A stretch of 64,000 nt of DNA from JAEUKH01 sp964447205. Its GTDB lineage: Bacteria > Myxococcota_A > Polyangia > Polyangiales > Ga0077539. Below, piece by piece: positions 44,755-53,406 of the stretch. The translations under genes were made by a program, and so were the position numbers. The notes beneath the pieces are model-generated. The model had not been told where the DNA came from. It did no database searches and was given only the letters and a program-made list of their open reading frames with translations. Position 1 is the first letter of the stretch. Each line of letters starts with the position of its first letter. The stretch covers positions 1 to 64,000 of the forward strand of contig CAYUSB010000035.1 in the NCBI GenBank assembly GCA_964447205.1, read 5' to 3'.

Positions 44755-46058
44755 CGGGGCACGACCCTTCGAGGGGCTCCCCTGACCTCCTCGGGCGCTA
44801 CCTCCAGGTGCGGGCGGCCACCGAGGCCCTCGCGGCCCCCCTGTCGGCCGAAGACCAGCAGCTCCAGTCGATGCCTGCGTGCAGCCCGACCAAGTGGCAC
44901 CGGGCCCACACCACGTGGTTCTTCGAGGAGTTTGTGCTCGGTCCGCGCGGGGTAGCGCCGTGCGACCCGGCCTTCCGGTACCTCTTCAACTCGTACTACG
45001 AGGCCGTCGGGCCGCGGCACCCTCGGCCCCGCCGGGGTCTGATCTCCCGCCCCTCCTGCGACGCCATCGGGGCCTACCGCCAGGACGTCGACGACCGGAT
45101 GTGCACCCTCCTGGGCTCCCTCGACCCCCCATCCCTCGACGCCCTACGCCCCCTCCTCGCCCTCGGCCTCGCCCACGAGCAACAACACCAGGAACTCCTC
45201 CTCACCGACATCCTCCACGCCCTGTGGCAGAACCCCCTCCGCCCGGCCTACCGCGGCCCCGACCAGCGCCCGCCGACCTCCGCCCCGTCCTCCAGCTCCT
45301 CGGCCCCGGAGACCGCCTTCGTCGAGCACCTTGGGGGCCTTCTGAGCATGGGACGCGACCCCGACCCGGGGGGGTTCGCCTTCGACAACGAGGGCCCCCC
45401 GCATCGGGTCTGGCTCGAACCCTTCGCCCTGGCGGTGCGCCCCATCTCCAACGCCGACCTCTGCGCCTTCCTCGACGCCGACGGGTACAACACCCCCTCC
45501 CTGTGGCTCTCGGAGGGACTCGACCACGTGCGCGAGCACGGGATCACGGCCCCCCTGTACACCGAGCACACCCGCGGGAAGTTGATGACCTTCACCCTCG
45601 ACGGGATGGTCGAACCCGACCCCGCAGCCCCCGCCGCCCACCTGAGCTACTACGAGGCCGACGCCCTGGCCCGCTTCCTCGGGGCCCGCCTGCCCACCGA
45701 GGCCGAGGTCGAGGCCTTTGCCGCCCTGGCCGACCCTACGGTGGGCAACTTCGTGGACGACCGCTGGCTCAGGCCCCGCCGGGCCCATCCCGACGCCACC
45801 GCGGCCCCCGCCCAGCTCTTCGGCGACGTGTGGGAGTGGACCACCTCGGCCTACGCCCCCTATCCCGGGTACAGCCCCGCCCCCGGGGCCGTGGGAGAGT
45901 ACAACGGGAAATTCATGGTTAACCAGAACGTTCTGCGCGGCGGGTCGTGCCTGACCCCCCGGGGACACATGCGTCCGACCTACCGCAACTTCTGGCATCC
46001 CGACACCCGCTTCCAGATGACCGGGGCCCGGCTCGCGCGCTCTCTGGTCGCCCGATAG
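44751..46058 (+). CDS. egtB: Ergothioneine biosynthesis iron-dependent sulfoxide synthase EgtB
   Basis: 435 residues. N-terminal DinB-like helical domain with iron ligands: SPTKWHRAHTTWFFEEF (His) and LAHEQQHQELLLTDILH (HEQQH). The C-terminal FGE-sulfatase fold contains LSMGRDPDPGGFAFDNEGPP, VRPISNADLCAFLDADGY, LPTEAEVEAFA, LFGDVWEWTTSAYAPYPGY and VLRGGSCLTPRGHMRPTYRN. EgtB joins a thiol sulfur donor and oxygen to hercynine. With EgtD next door this is the ergothioneine pathway core. EgtE/EgtC are not adjacent. Confidence 0.9.
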   Translation: MTGHDPSRGSPDLLGRYLQVRAATEALAAPLSAEDQQLQSMPACSPTKWHRAHTTWFFEEFVLGPRGVAPCDPAFRYLFNSYYEAVGPRHPRPRRGLISRPSCDAIGAYRQDVDDRMCTLLGSLDPPSLDALRPLLALGLAHEQQHQELLLTDILHALWQNPLRPAYRGPDQRPPTSAPSSSSSAPETAFVEHLGGLLSMGRDPDPGGFAFDNEGPPHRVWLEPFALAVRPISNADLCAFLDADGYNTPSLWLSEGLDHVREHGITAPLYTEHTRGKLMTFTLDGMVEPDPAAPAAHLSYYEADALARFLGARLPTEAEVEAFAALADPTVGNFVDDRWLRPRRAHPDATAAPAQLFGDVWEWTTSAYAPYPGYSPAPGAVGEYNGKFMVNQNVLRGGSCLTPRGHMRPTYRNFWHPDTRFQMTGARLARSLVAR

Positions 46059-46073
46059 CCCCGCGAAGAGCCG

Positions 46074-47054
46074 ATGAACCACCCTCGTACCCTGCCGCCC
46101 TCCCCCGTATCCGCCGACGTCCGCGCCGGTCTGACCGCCCGACCGCGTCGGCTGCCGTCCTACCTCTTCTACGACGCCCGCGGGTCGAGCCTCTACGAGC
46201 GCATCACCGAGCTGCCCGAGTACTATCCGACCCGCACCGAGCGGGCCATCCTCGCGCGGCACGCCGCCGAGCTGGTGGCCGCGGCCGCCGAGGGGTCGGC
46301 CCACCCCCTCCATGTGGTCGAGCTCGGGGCGGGCTCGGCCTCGAAGACCCTCCTCGTGCTCGAGGCCCTGATCGCTCAGCAGGGGCGCTGCGTGTACCTC
46401 CCCGTCGACGTCTCGGCCTCGGCCCTGGAGATGGCCAAGACCCGCATCGAGGCCACCATGCCTGCCGTGACGGTGCGGCCCCTCGTCGGCCACCACGACG
46501 ACGCCTTCGAGGCCATCCGCGACCTGGGCCCGCGGCGGCTCGTGTTGTTCATCGGGAGCTCCATCGGCAACTACGACGACCACGAGGCCATCGGCCTGTT
46601 GCGGTCGATCCGCGGGGCCCTCCTGCCCGGAGGCACCCTCCTGCTCGGGACCGACCTGCGCAAGGATCCGGCCCGCCTCGTGGCGGCCTACGACGACGCC
46701 CAGGGGGTCACCGCGGCCTTCAACCTCAACGTCCTCACCCGCATCAACCGCGAGCTCGACGCCGACTTCGACCTCGCCCAATTTCGCCACGTCGCCCTGT
46801 GGAACGAGGCCGCCTCCCGCGTCGAGATGCACCTGGAGAGCCGGGTCGACCAGCGGGTCTTTATTGGGGCCCTCGACCTCCCCATTGATTTCGTCGCGGG
46901 CGAGCGGATCCACACGGAGTCGAGCGTGAAGTACGACCTGCCCCACGTCGACCGCCTCCTGACGGCCGCGGGGTTTGGCCGCGTCATGACCCGCACCGAC
47001 GACGCAGGCCTGTTCGCCGTCCACCTCGCCCGAGCCCTATCGGACGGAGGGTAG
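46074..47054 (+). CDS. egtD: L-histidine N-alpha-methyltransferase EgtD
   Basis: 326 residues. SAM-dependent: SYLFYDARGSSLYERITELP, EYYPTRTERAIL, VVELGAGSASKTLLVLEALI (SAM loop), FIGSSIGNYDDHEA and LNVLTRINRELDADFDL are all EgtD hallmarks. It adds three methyl groups to histidine to give hercynine, the substrate for EgtB encoded 15 bases upstream. Full length compared with the family. Confidence 0.92.
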   Translation: MNHPRTLPPSPVSADVRAGLTARPRRLPSYLFYDARGSSLYERITELPEYYPTRTERAILARHAAELVAAAAEGSAHPLHVVELGAGSASKTLLVLEALIAQQGRCVYLPVDVSASALEMAKTRIEATMPAVTVRPLVGHHDDAFEAIRDLGPRRLVLFIGSSIGNYDDHEAIGLLRSIRGALLPGGTLLLGTDLRKDPARLVAAYDDAQGVTAAFNLNVLTRINRELDADFDLAQFRHVALWNEAASRVEMHLESRVDQRVFIGALDLPIDFVAGERIHTESSVKYDLPHVDRLLTAAGFGRVMTRTDDAGLFAVHLARALSDGG

Positions 47055-47062
47055 AGCGACGA

Positions 47063-47587
47063 TCAGCCAGTCGCGCGAAGCACGCCGATGAGCCAGTCGC
47101 GCCCCGGTCCGAGGAGGTACCCGACGAGGCTCCCGAGGGCCAGGGAGATCCCGAGGAGGAGGAGGGAGGTCCGGGTCGTCGGGGCCGGGGCCGTACGCCA
47201 GTTGCGACGCAGGATGCGTACGGCCACGACGCGCGGCAGGGTCGCCGTGGGGGGCATCCCGAGGAGCTCGGCCAGGGCCTCCACGGCCATCCGTTGGGCC
47301 TCCATGGCGCTGCGGCGGGCCTCGAGGTCCACGGGCTCGGACTCGCGCGAGGCCAGGGCCAGGACGACGCGCAGGGCTGGCGGCAGGGCCGCGGCCTCGC
47401 CCACCTGGAGGGCCTCCCGAACCTTGTCCCAACGATGTTGCTCCACCAGCCCGTCGAGGGTGGTGAGATCGAGCGGCGGGGCCTTCGGGGTCGGCTCGGC
47501 GGCCCCAAACGACGGCGGCAGGGTGGAGGGCATCACCTCCCGTTGGGGCGAGGACAGGGCCTCGTCAGGTGGGGTCGTCATCGTCAT
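47063..47587 (-). CDS. Hypothetical C-tail-anchored membrane protein
   Basis: 174 residues. Pro/Thr-rich N-terminal 45 residues, a helical middle (LVEQHRWDKVREALQVGEAA, EARRSAMEAQRMAVEALAEL) and one C-terminal transmembrane helix (TSLLLLGISLALGSLVGYLL) followed by a short tail. Start ATG 47587 has GGAGGCG just upstream. It converges on egtD, eight bases apart. No known family. Confidence 0.55.
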   Translation of the reverse strand: MTMTTPPDEALSSPQREVMPSTLPPSFGAAEPTPKAPPLDLTTLDGLVEQHRWDKVREALQVGEAAALPPALRVVLALASRESEPVDLEARRSAMEAQRMAVEALAELLGMPPTATLPRVVAVRILRRNWRTAPAPTTRTSLLLLGISLALGSLVGYLLGPGRDWLIGVLRATG

Positions 47588-47689
47588 CGCCTCCCAGCCG
47601 AAGGGACGATACGCCCCAGCACCGGCCGGGGCCAATTTTCCCCCGATCGTCCTGCGCCCCTGCCCGCCGGGGTGGCATCCCACGCGGCC

Positions 47690-48193
47690 ATGACCCACCC
47701 CTTCGCCGCCGCGTCTGCCTGGTCCCCCACGGCTCCCGACCGTTGGGAGGGACGGTTCGAACGCCCCTGGTTTCAAGGCCGGGGCGCGTTTGGGGGGCTC
47801 GTGGGGGCCGTGCTGCTGCGGGGGATGACCGCGGCCGTGGACGACCCGGGCCGTCGGGTCCGCACCCTGACCGTACATTTCTGCGCCCCCGCCGCGGAGG
47901 GCGAGGCCGCCCTCACCACCGAAAGGGTCCGGGCCGGGTTTACCGTCACCCACACCGCCGCCCGCATCACCCAGGGCGACCGCGTGGTGGCCATGGCCAC
48001 GGCCACCTTCGCCGCGGGCCGCAACGACCCCATGCGCTACGCCGACCTCGAGGCCCCGCATCTGCCGGCTCGTGGCCCGCTGCGATCAGCTCATGGCCCT
48101 GCTCGGGTAGAGTCCCTCCAAAGGGTAGAGTCCCTCCGAAGGGGCCCTGAGATTGATTGCCGCCCACGTACAATCACGGACAAAGAATACTGA
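47690..48193 (+). CDS. Acyl-CoA thioesterase-like protein, C-terminally truncated
   Basis: The first about 120 residues match the N-terminal hotdog domain of TesB-type thioesterases (RWEGRFERPWFQGRGAFGGL, VGAVLLRGMTAAVDD, RVRTLTVHFCAPAAEGEAAL). From about residue 125 the text becomes HLPARGPLRSAHGPARVESL and then non-family sequence to a stop at 48193. The normal protein is about 260 residues with a second hotdog domain. In another frame RLVARCDQLMALLG ends at a TAG at 48108-48110, like the tail of a different gene, so a deletion or join around 48060 is likely. Confidence 0.6.
   Translation: MTHPFAAASAWSPTAPDRWEGRFERPWFQGRGAFGGLVGAVLLRGMTAAVDDPGRRVRTLTVHFCAPAAEGEAALTTERVRAGFTVTHTAARITQGDRVVAMATATFAAGRNDPMRYADLEAPHLPARGPLRSAHGPARVESLQRVESLRRGPEIDCRPRTITDKEY
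48105..48140. repeat. 18-bp tandem duplication
   Basis: GGGTAGAGTCCCTCCAAA (48105-48122) is followed directly by GGGTAGAGTCCCTCCGAA (48123-48140), just after the point where the thioesterase homology breaks off. Confidence 0.7.
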
Positions 48194-48247
48194 TTGTGCG
48201 TACGGCGCGGAGGCCTCAGGTTGAGCCCTACGGAGGCAGTGAGGACC

Positions 48248-48478
48248 ATGCGATTCAAGAAGCTCTACGGGGTTCTGGTGTTGGGCAGCTCGGTGCTCGG
48301 GGGGGTCGGCTGCGGGGGGGAGGAGCCGGGCGGGCAGACCGGGGCCATGCAGGTCACGGCCGACGGGGGCGCGGCCCAGGACGGAGCCGCCCAGGACGCG
48401 GCCGCCGGGGACGGGGGCGCGGCCGACACGGGGGAGACGCCGTGCAGGATGCCCTGCGGGGCGATCTGCTGGGGTTGA
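48248..48478 (+). CDS. Small lipoprotein with Cys-rich C-terminal tail
   Basis: 76 residues from ATG 48248: MRFKKLYGVLVLGSSVLGGV then GC, a lipobox-like signal. A linker of Asp/Ala/Gly repeats (ADGGAAQDGAAQDAAAGDGG) follows, ending in ETPCRMPCGAICWG with three closely spaced Cys and a final Trp-Gly. The ferritin-like gene starts four bases after its stop. The leader-linker-Cys-tail plan could be a small surface protein or a modified peptide. Confidence 0.6.
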   Translation: MRFKKLYGVLVLGSSVLGGVGCGGEEPGGQTGAMQVTADGGAAQDGAAQDAAAGDGGAADTGETPCRMPCGAICWG

Positions 48479-48482
48479 TCCC

Positions 48483-49220
48483 GTGAGACCGGGCGCGATC
48501 AGCCCCGCGGTGCGCCGGGCCGTGGCGACCGAGTGGGCCTTTCGGGCCGCGGCCGAACGCGCCCAGGAGGCCCGCTTCGAGCACCTCGCCGCGCAGCTCA
48601 CGGCCCTCGGGGCTACGGCCGCCACGGTGGACCACGCCCGGGCCGCCGCGGCCGACGAGGCCCGCCACGCCGTGCTCTGCGCCGAGACGGCCGAGCGCTT
48701 CGAGCGGGTCCCGACCCCCGAGGCCCCCCTGCACACCTTCGTGCTCCCGCGGGCCACGGCCCGGGCCCGGCTGCTGTACGAGCTGGTGTCCGTGGGGTGC
48801 GTGACCGAGACCCTCAACGCCTGCGTCCTGACCGCCACCCTGGAGCGGGTGACCGACCCCACCGTTCGGCGCACGGTCCACACGATCCTGCGCGACGAGG
48901 TGCGCCACAGCCGCCTGGGCTGGGCCTGGCTGCACGAGGAGCGCAACCGCCTCGACGTGGCCTTCCTCGGGCCCCTCTTGCCCGGGATGTTGGCCGCGAC
49001 CTTTCGTGCGGAGTTCTTCGTGCCCGTGGCCGACGACCCCGAGCAGGAGGCCCTCGCGGCCTTTGGCAACGTCGCGGCCAGCGAGCGCCTGCCCCTGGCG
49101 ATGGCCGTGCTCGACGACGTAGTGTTTCCAGGGCTCGACGCCGCGGGAGTGCCCACCGAGGCCGCCCGCCTCTGGCGCAGGGGGATGGTGTCCAGCCAGC
49201 CGGGCGAAGGGCCCGTGTGA
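48483..49220 (+). CDS. Ferritin-like-fold protein with two ExxH motifs
   Basis: 245 residues from GTG 48483. ADEARHAVLCAE and RDEVRHSRLGWAW give paired ExxH motifs, with further carboxylates in RFEHLAAQL and TETLNACVLTA, as in four-helix di-iron proteins. No signal peptide. It may be a ferritin-like oxidase or an iron-binding protein. Four-base spacing to the small Cys-tailed lipoprotein implies joint expression. Confidence 0.65.
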   Translation: MRPGAISPAVRRAVATEWAFRAAAERAQEARFEHLAAQLTALGATAATVDHARAAAADEARHAVLCAETAERFERVPTPEAPLHTFVLPRATARARLLYELVSVGCVTETLNACVLTATLERVTDPTVRRTVHTILRDEVRHSRLGWAWLHEERNRLDVAFLGPLLPGMLAATFRAEFFVPVADDPEQEALAAFGNVAASERLPLAMAVLDDVVFPGLDAAGVPTEAARLWRRGMVSSQPGEGPV

Positions 49221-49326
49221 CCGCCGCGGAGGGCCTCCGTGCGCGTCACAAGCGCGGGCACTGCAACGGGGTGCGTGCGTGACGAGGCGCCCCGTCGCGA
49301 CGCGACGTCACGCCAGGGGCCAGCGG

Positions 49327-49590
49327 CTACCGGCGCCCGCGCGAGGCCCGCAGGATCTCCGCCCGCGTCCAGGTGATGGGAACCGCGACCCCGCCCGGCG
49401 GGGGCGTCAGGCGCCACGTTTCGAGGATGCGCCGGAAGCACGCCTCGATCGTCGGGGCCGACACCGCGGGGGTCACCGCGATCTGCCCGTGGCGCCTGTC
49501 GGGTTGGACCACGGCCGACACGCGGCGAACCTGCTCCCAGGCCCGACGCGCCTCGACGCGCTCGCGGGCGTAGCAGGTGGTGAACGACAA
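49327..49590 (-). pseudogene. Remnant resembling an AgmX/PglI-type C-terminal domain
   Basis: The minus-strand reading QVRRVSAVVQPDRRHGQIAV, IEACFRRILETWRLTPPPGG and VAVPITW follows the pattern of AgmX/PglI C-terminal (TonB-like) domains, which end in C-x-R...W-R-hPPPxGG. Upstream parts are missing. The broken Uma2 gene abuts it. About 100 bases between 49221 and 49326 hold nothing. Confidence 0.35.
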
Positions 49591-50058
49591 CTACTCTGCC
49601 GGTTGGCGACGAACGAGAGGTCGGGGCCATGGAGCTGGACGGTCTCCCCGACGCGGTAGAGGTGCAGGAGCCAGGTGTCGCCCTCGGCGCGGAGGTAGTG
49701 CTCGACTGCGACGTGGCGCGACGACACCATGAGGTCGGTCACCACGTCGAGGGTGCCCGGGTAGCGCTCGACGCCACCGCAGAGCACCGATGGCATCGGG
49801 GTACACGAAGCCTTCTTTGAGCGGGACCCAGAGCTTCTGGTCGGAGGTCACGACGCGACACCGCGTGCCGCGCAGCGCAAGGCCCAACGCCACGACCACG
49901 TTGGCGCAGATGGTGTTGTGGTCGAGGGTCCCACTGGACATCGCCTCGACGGAGAAGACCTCACCGTCCCACAGGATGTGCTTCGTGGGAGCTTCGGCTT
50001 CGCGGGTGAGGTACTCCGCGATGGTCACCCGGGGGCGCAGCCCGACGGCGGTCGACAT
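49591..50058 (-). pseudogene. Uma2-family endonuclease-like gene, frameshifted and internally deleted
   Basis: From ATG 50058: MSTAVGLRPRVTIAEYLTRE, HILWDGEVFSVEAMSSGTLD and LWVPLKEGFVYPDA match the Uma2 (DUF820) N-terminal half with its catalytic-core Asp. Near 49795 the frame shifts. The text then jumps from GGVERYPGTLDVVTD to VSSRHVAVEHYLRAEGDTWL, lacking the roughly 35-residue stretch that normally holds VEVLSPSTE-type residues. The C-terminus also degenerates. Inactive. Confidence 0.65.
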
Positions 50059-50113
50059 GACATGGCATGGCAGAGCTTACCACCCCGCGCGGCCGTGGTA
50101 CGGTTGTCCGACC

Positions 50114-50362
50114 ATGGCGACGAAGCTACCCGGCTGGGCCCGCGACGAACGCGCGTCGCTCCGCGCCGAGGCCGAGCCCTACCGCACGATGACGCTCGAG
50201 CGTCGGGGCCAGCTCCTGGCCCTCGCCTGCGCCGACGCCATGGCCCTCCTGGCCGCACGCAGCGACGCCGACCGCATCAAGGCCCTGCGCGATCCGCTCG
50301 ACCCCGCCACGGTCGAGCTCCTCCGGACGTTGCGGGCCCGCGCCCGCGGCGATGCGGCATGA
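50114..50362 (+). CDS. Small helical protein coupled to a nucleotidyltransferase
   Basis: 82 residues from ATG 50114: MATKLPGWARDERASLRAEA, EPYRTMTLERRGQLLALACA and DAMALLAARSDADRIKALRD, nearly all helical. Its stop overlaps the next start (ATGA at 50359-50362). The short partner plus nucleotidyltransferase arrangement suggests a cognate pair. No family name is offered. Confidence 0.6.
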   Translation: MATKLPGWARDERASLRAEAEPYRTMTLERRGQLLALACADAMALLAARSDADRIKALRDPLDPATVELLRTLRARARGDAA

Positions 50363-50925
50363 GCGACGAGCCCTCGGCCCTCGACGTGGCCATCGAGCTC
50401 GGCGAGGCCTTCGAGGCCCACCGCATCGACTACGCCATCGGCGGGGCCCTGGCCTATGGATTCTGGGGCATTCCCAGGGCGACGGTCGATGTCGACATCA
50501 ACCTGTTCTGCCCCGAGGCCGCCCTCGACCAGGTAGTGGGCGTCACCGCGCCCCTGGGCATCGCCCTCGACGTCGACAGCGCCCGCAGCCAGGCCGAGGC
50601 CGATGGGCTGATTGTCGTGCAGTATCGAGGGATGCGCGTCGACCTATTCGTGCCCAGCGTCCCGTTCTCCTGGGAGGCCCTCCGCACGCGCGTCCGCGTG
50701 GGGCTGAAGGGCCACGACGTCTGGATCCTCTCCGCGGAGGCCACGGCGGTGTTCAAGCTGCTGTTCTTCCGGGGGAAGGATGTCGTCGATCTTCAGCGGC
50801 TGGTGGCCGTGCAAGGGGCTCAGCTCGACGACGCCTATGTGCGACGATGGATCGTCGACATGGTCGGCGAGGACGACGCCCGCGTGGCCCGCTGGGATCG
50901 GCTGCTCACCGAACGCATCGTGTAG
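50359..50925 (+). CDS. Nucleotidyltransferase-fold protein (AbiEii/MNT-like), second member of a coupled pair
   Basis: 188 residues. YAIGGALAYGFWGIPRATVD and DVDINLF supply the GG-x-A...R-x-T-x-D-x-D motif. MRVDLFVPSVPFSWEAL gives the third acidic residue and LSAEATAVFKLLFFRGKDVV, DLQRLV the helices found in type IV antitoxin-associated proteins. It could modify tRNA or another substrate as the toxin of a toxin-antitoxin pair; this is inference. Distant relative of the protein at 20939-21595. Confidence 0.65.
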   Translation: MSDEPSALDVAIELGEAFEAHRIDYAIGGALAYGFWGIPRATVDVDINLFCPEAALDQVVGVTAPLGIALDVDSARSQAEADGLIVVQYRGMRVDLFVPSVPFSWEALRTRVRVGLKGHDVWILSAEATAVFKLLFFRGKDVVDLQRLVAVQGAQLDDAYVRRWIVDMVGEDDARVARWDRLLTERIV

Positions 50926-51148
50926 ACCCCGCCAACACCCGAGGCGCATCGCGACTCCGAGACAGGGTTGGAACGCGCTGACGGTGCTCGCGATGGCCCA
51001 GCGCGGCGAAGGAGGCCCGCGTCCTCCGCACGTAGAGGTCGCCGGGCAGCCCAAACCCTGAGGTTTGTGGCGGGATTGGGACGGTGGCACAAGCCTGCCG
51101 CGCGCCATCCGGCGAACACCGCCGACGCGCACCAGAGGGAGACTCCGA

Positions 51149-51868
51149 ATGACCATCAGCAAGAGTGGCAGGGTTGCGCTCGTCACGGGCGCCAACAAGG
51201 GGCTCGGGCAGGAGATCGCCTCGCCGCTCGCGGGGCTGGGATACACCGTGGTCGTCGCGGCGCGCGACGTGGCGGCGGGTCAGGCCGTCGTCGAGCGGAT
51301 CGCCCGCAGCGGCGGCGACGCCCACGCGGTGAAGCTCGAGGTGACCAACGCGGACGACATCAGGGCCCTGGCGACCTGGGCTCGACAAGACCTTCGGCAA
51401 GCTCGACGTCCTCGTCAACAACGCCGGCATCTCCCTCGTGTGGAACGAGACCGGCACCACCGTCGAGCGGTTCCGCAAGACCCTCGACGTGAACCTCGTG
51501 GCCCCCTGGGCGATCACCGACGCCCTCGTCCCGCTCCGCAGCAAGAGCGACGACCCTGCGGGTGATCAACCAGTCGTCGGCCCTCGGGTCGATCGCCACC
51601 TGCGAGGCCGCGTGGGATCAGTTGGGCGGGGTTCGGCACGCCGGGCTACGCCAGCTCGAAGGCGGGCCTCAACATGCTCTCGATGATCCAGTCGAAGGCC
51701 CTCGCGGCGAAGAACATCGCCGTAGCCGCGGCGCACCCGGGCTGGGTCAAGACCGACCTCGGCCCCGACGCGGCCCCCATGGAGGTCGTCGACGGCGCCA
51801 GCGCCTCGGCGCCGTCGCCGTCGATGTCCCCGAGGAGCCCATCGAGGATCATCCGCGCGAGCCCGTAG
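51149..51868 (+). pseudogene. Short-chain dehydrogenase/reductase gene with several frameshifts
   Basis: The N-terminus VALVTGANKGLGQEIASPLA is the NAD(P) motif. Frame shifts near 51380 (then KTFGKLDVLVNNAGISLVWN, VERFRKTLDVNLVAPWAITD), near 51555 (VINQSSALGSIATCEAAWDQ) and near 51635 (GTPGYASSKAGLNMLSMIQS with the active Tyr and Lys, AVAAAHPGWVKTDLGPDAAP). All motifs of a carbonyl-reductase-like SDR are present but in four frames, so the gene is decayed or the read is poor here. The 223 bases before it and 160 after hold nothing recognised. Confidence 0.75.
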
Positions 51869-52031
51869 CTGAAGGCCTGGGCCGCAAGGCGGCCAGCGCT
51901 TCCGCCCAGACGTAGCGCAGCGCCCCGACGCGTTGTAGGCGGCCGGGGCGATCCTCGGGTACCCCTCGTTCCGCCTCGTCGTGTCGCGTCGGCGGTGTAC
52001 TCTCCCCGCGCCTGAAGGAGGGCACCGAACC

Positions 52032-52334
52032 ATGCAGCCGCAGCAACCTCCGCCATCGACGGGTGGACTTCAGCTCAACAACGACGATGTCACCCGGGCC
52101 CTCGTACCGATCGGCCGGGCCCCGTCCGCCCTCGTGGCGGGCTACCTCGGGCTGCTCAGCCCCACGGGTGTGTGTGCGCCCCTCGCGTTGTTCGCCGGGG
52201 TGTGGGCCCTGCGCGTATTGCGGCGCGATCCCAGCCTCCACGGGGCGGGACGCGCATGGTTTGGCATCGTGATGGGGACCCTGTTCTCGGCGTTGTATAC
52301 GTACTGGCTCGTGGCGCCGCGGCTGCTTCGGTAG
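52032..52334 (+). CDS. Small two-helix membrane protein (DUF4190-like)
   Basis: 100 residues with two transmembrane segments (SALVAGYLGLLSPTGVCAPL, ALFAGVWALRVLRR and AWFGIVMGTLFSALYTYWLV). The LFAGVWALRVLRRDPSLHGA, GRAWFGIVMG layout is the DUF4190 pattern. Function unknown. Confidence 0.6.
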   Translation: MQPQQPPPSTGGLQLNNDDVTRALVPIGRAPSALVAGYLGLLSPTGVCAPLALFAGVWALRVLRRDPSLHGAGRAWFGIVMGTLFSALYTYWLVAPRLLR

Positions 52335-52454
52335 CGTCGACTGCGGATCGGCCCGCTCGGGGGACGCTGGAGGTCGACCCTCCGTCTGGCGCCGGGGAGA
52401 TGGTGTACACTCGGCCGGGCGAAGGGCCCGATCGACCGTCGCGGAGGATCCTCC

Positions 52455-53399
52455 ATGCGCGTCACGACCGCGTTTGTATTCCTGGCCCCCCTGCTCGCCG
52501 CGGCGGCCTGCTGCGACCCCGACCCTGCCGACCCCGGCTCTGGTACAGACGCAGGACCCCCGCGCGACGGGGTGACCCCCGTGCCCCTCCGCGACGCCGG
52601 AGGCCGCGGGTGCAGCGAGGCCGCCCAACTCGTGTACGTCCTCTCCGACACCAATGAGCTGTACAGCTTTCGCCCCAACCTCCGGCAGTTTACGCGCGTC
52701 GGCCCCCTGCGCTGCCCCACCACCCTGCGCCCCAACTCCATGGCCATCGACCGCGACGCCATCGCCTGGGTCAACTACATCGACCCGTCGCCGATGCCCA
52801 TGGGCCCGCCCGGGGTGATCTACCGCGTCGACACCGCCGACGCGACGTGCACGGCCGCCCAGCCCATCGCCCTCCCCCAGGAGTTTCGACAGCTCGGGAT
52901 GGGCTTCTCCACCGCGGGGATGGGCCGCACCGACGAGGCCCTCTTCATCGTGGGCACAGGGGCCTCGTCCGCCCGCAACAGCGTCGGCCTCGGGCGCATC
53001 GACCCCGCCACCGGATCCCTCGCGCGCGTCGGGGCCTTCTCGGGCGACCTCCGGGGCTACAACGCCGAGCTCACCGGGACGGGCGACGGCCGGCTCTTTG
53101 GCTTCTTCATCACCACCCCCGTGCAGGTCGCGGAGATCGATCCCGCCTCCGCCGTCATCCGCAGCGCCCGGAGCCTCCCAGAGGTCGAGAGGCCCTCGGA
53201 CTGGGCGTTCTCGTTCTGGGGGGGGGCGTTCTATTTGTATACGGTTCCGTCGTCGACGGCCCAGCCGGGGCGCACGAGCAACGTCACGCGCTACCGCCCG
53301 TCCGACGACTCGGTCGACCCCGGGTACATGACCGACATCGGCTTTCGGATCGTCGGGGCGGGGGTCTCCACCTGCGCCCCCCTCGCGGCCCCTCCCTGA
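52455..53399 (+). CDS. Lipoprotein with beta-propeller-like domain
   Basis: 314 residues; signal peptide with lipobox AAAC (Cys about 19). After a Pro/Asp linker the text forms repeated beta strands (LVYVLSDTNELYSFRPN, GVIYRVDTADATCTAAQ, VGLGRIDPATGSLARVGAFS, PVQVAEIDPASAVIRSA), the spacing of a propeller blade. Exported; ligand unknown. It converges on pdxH with seven bases between. Confidence 0.6.
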   Translation: MRVTTAFVFLAPLLAAAACCDPDPADPGSGTDAGPPRDGVTPVPLRDAGGRGCSEAAQLVYVLSDTNELYSFRPNLRQFTRVGPLRCPTTLRPNSMAIDRDAIAWVNYIDPSPMPMGPPGVIYRVDTADATCTAAQPIALPQEFRQLGMGFSTAGMGRTDEALFIVGTGASSARNSVGLGRIDPATGSLARVGAFSGDLRGYNAELTGTGDGRLFGFFITTPVQVAEIDPASAVIRSARSLPEVERPSDWAFSFWGGAFYLYTVPSSTAQPGRTSNVTRYRPSDDSVDPGYMTDIGFRIVGAGVSTCAPLAAPP

Positions 53400-53406
53400 C
53401 CGTCGC

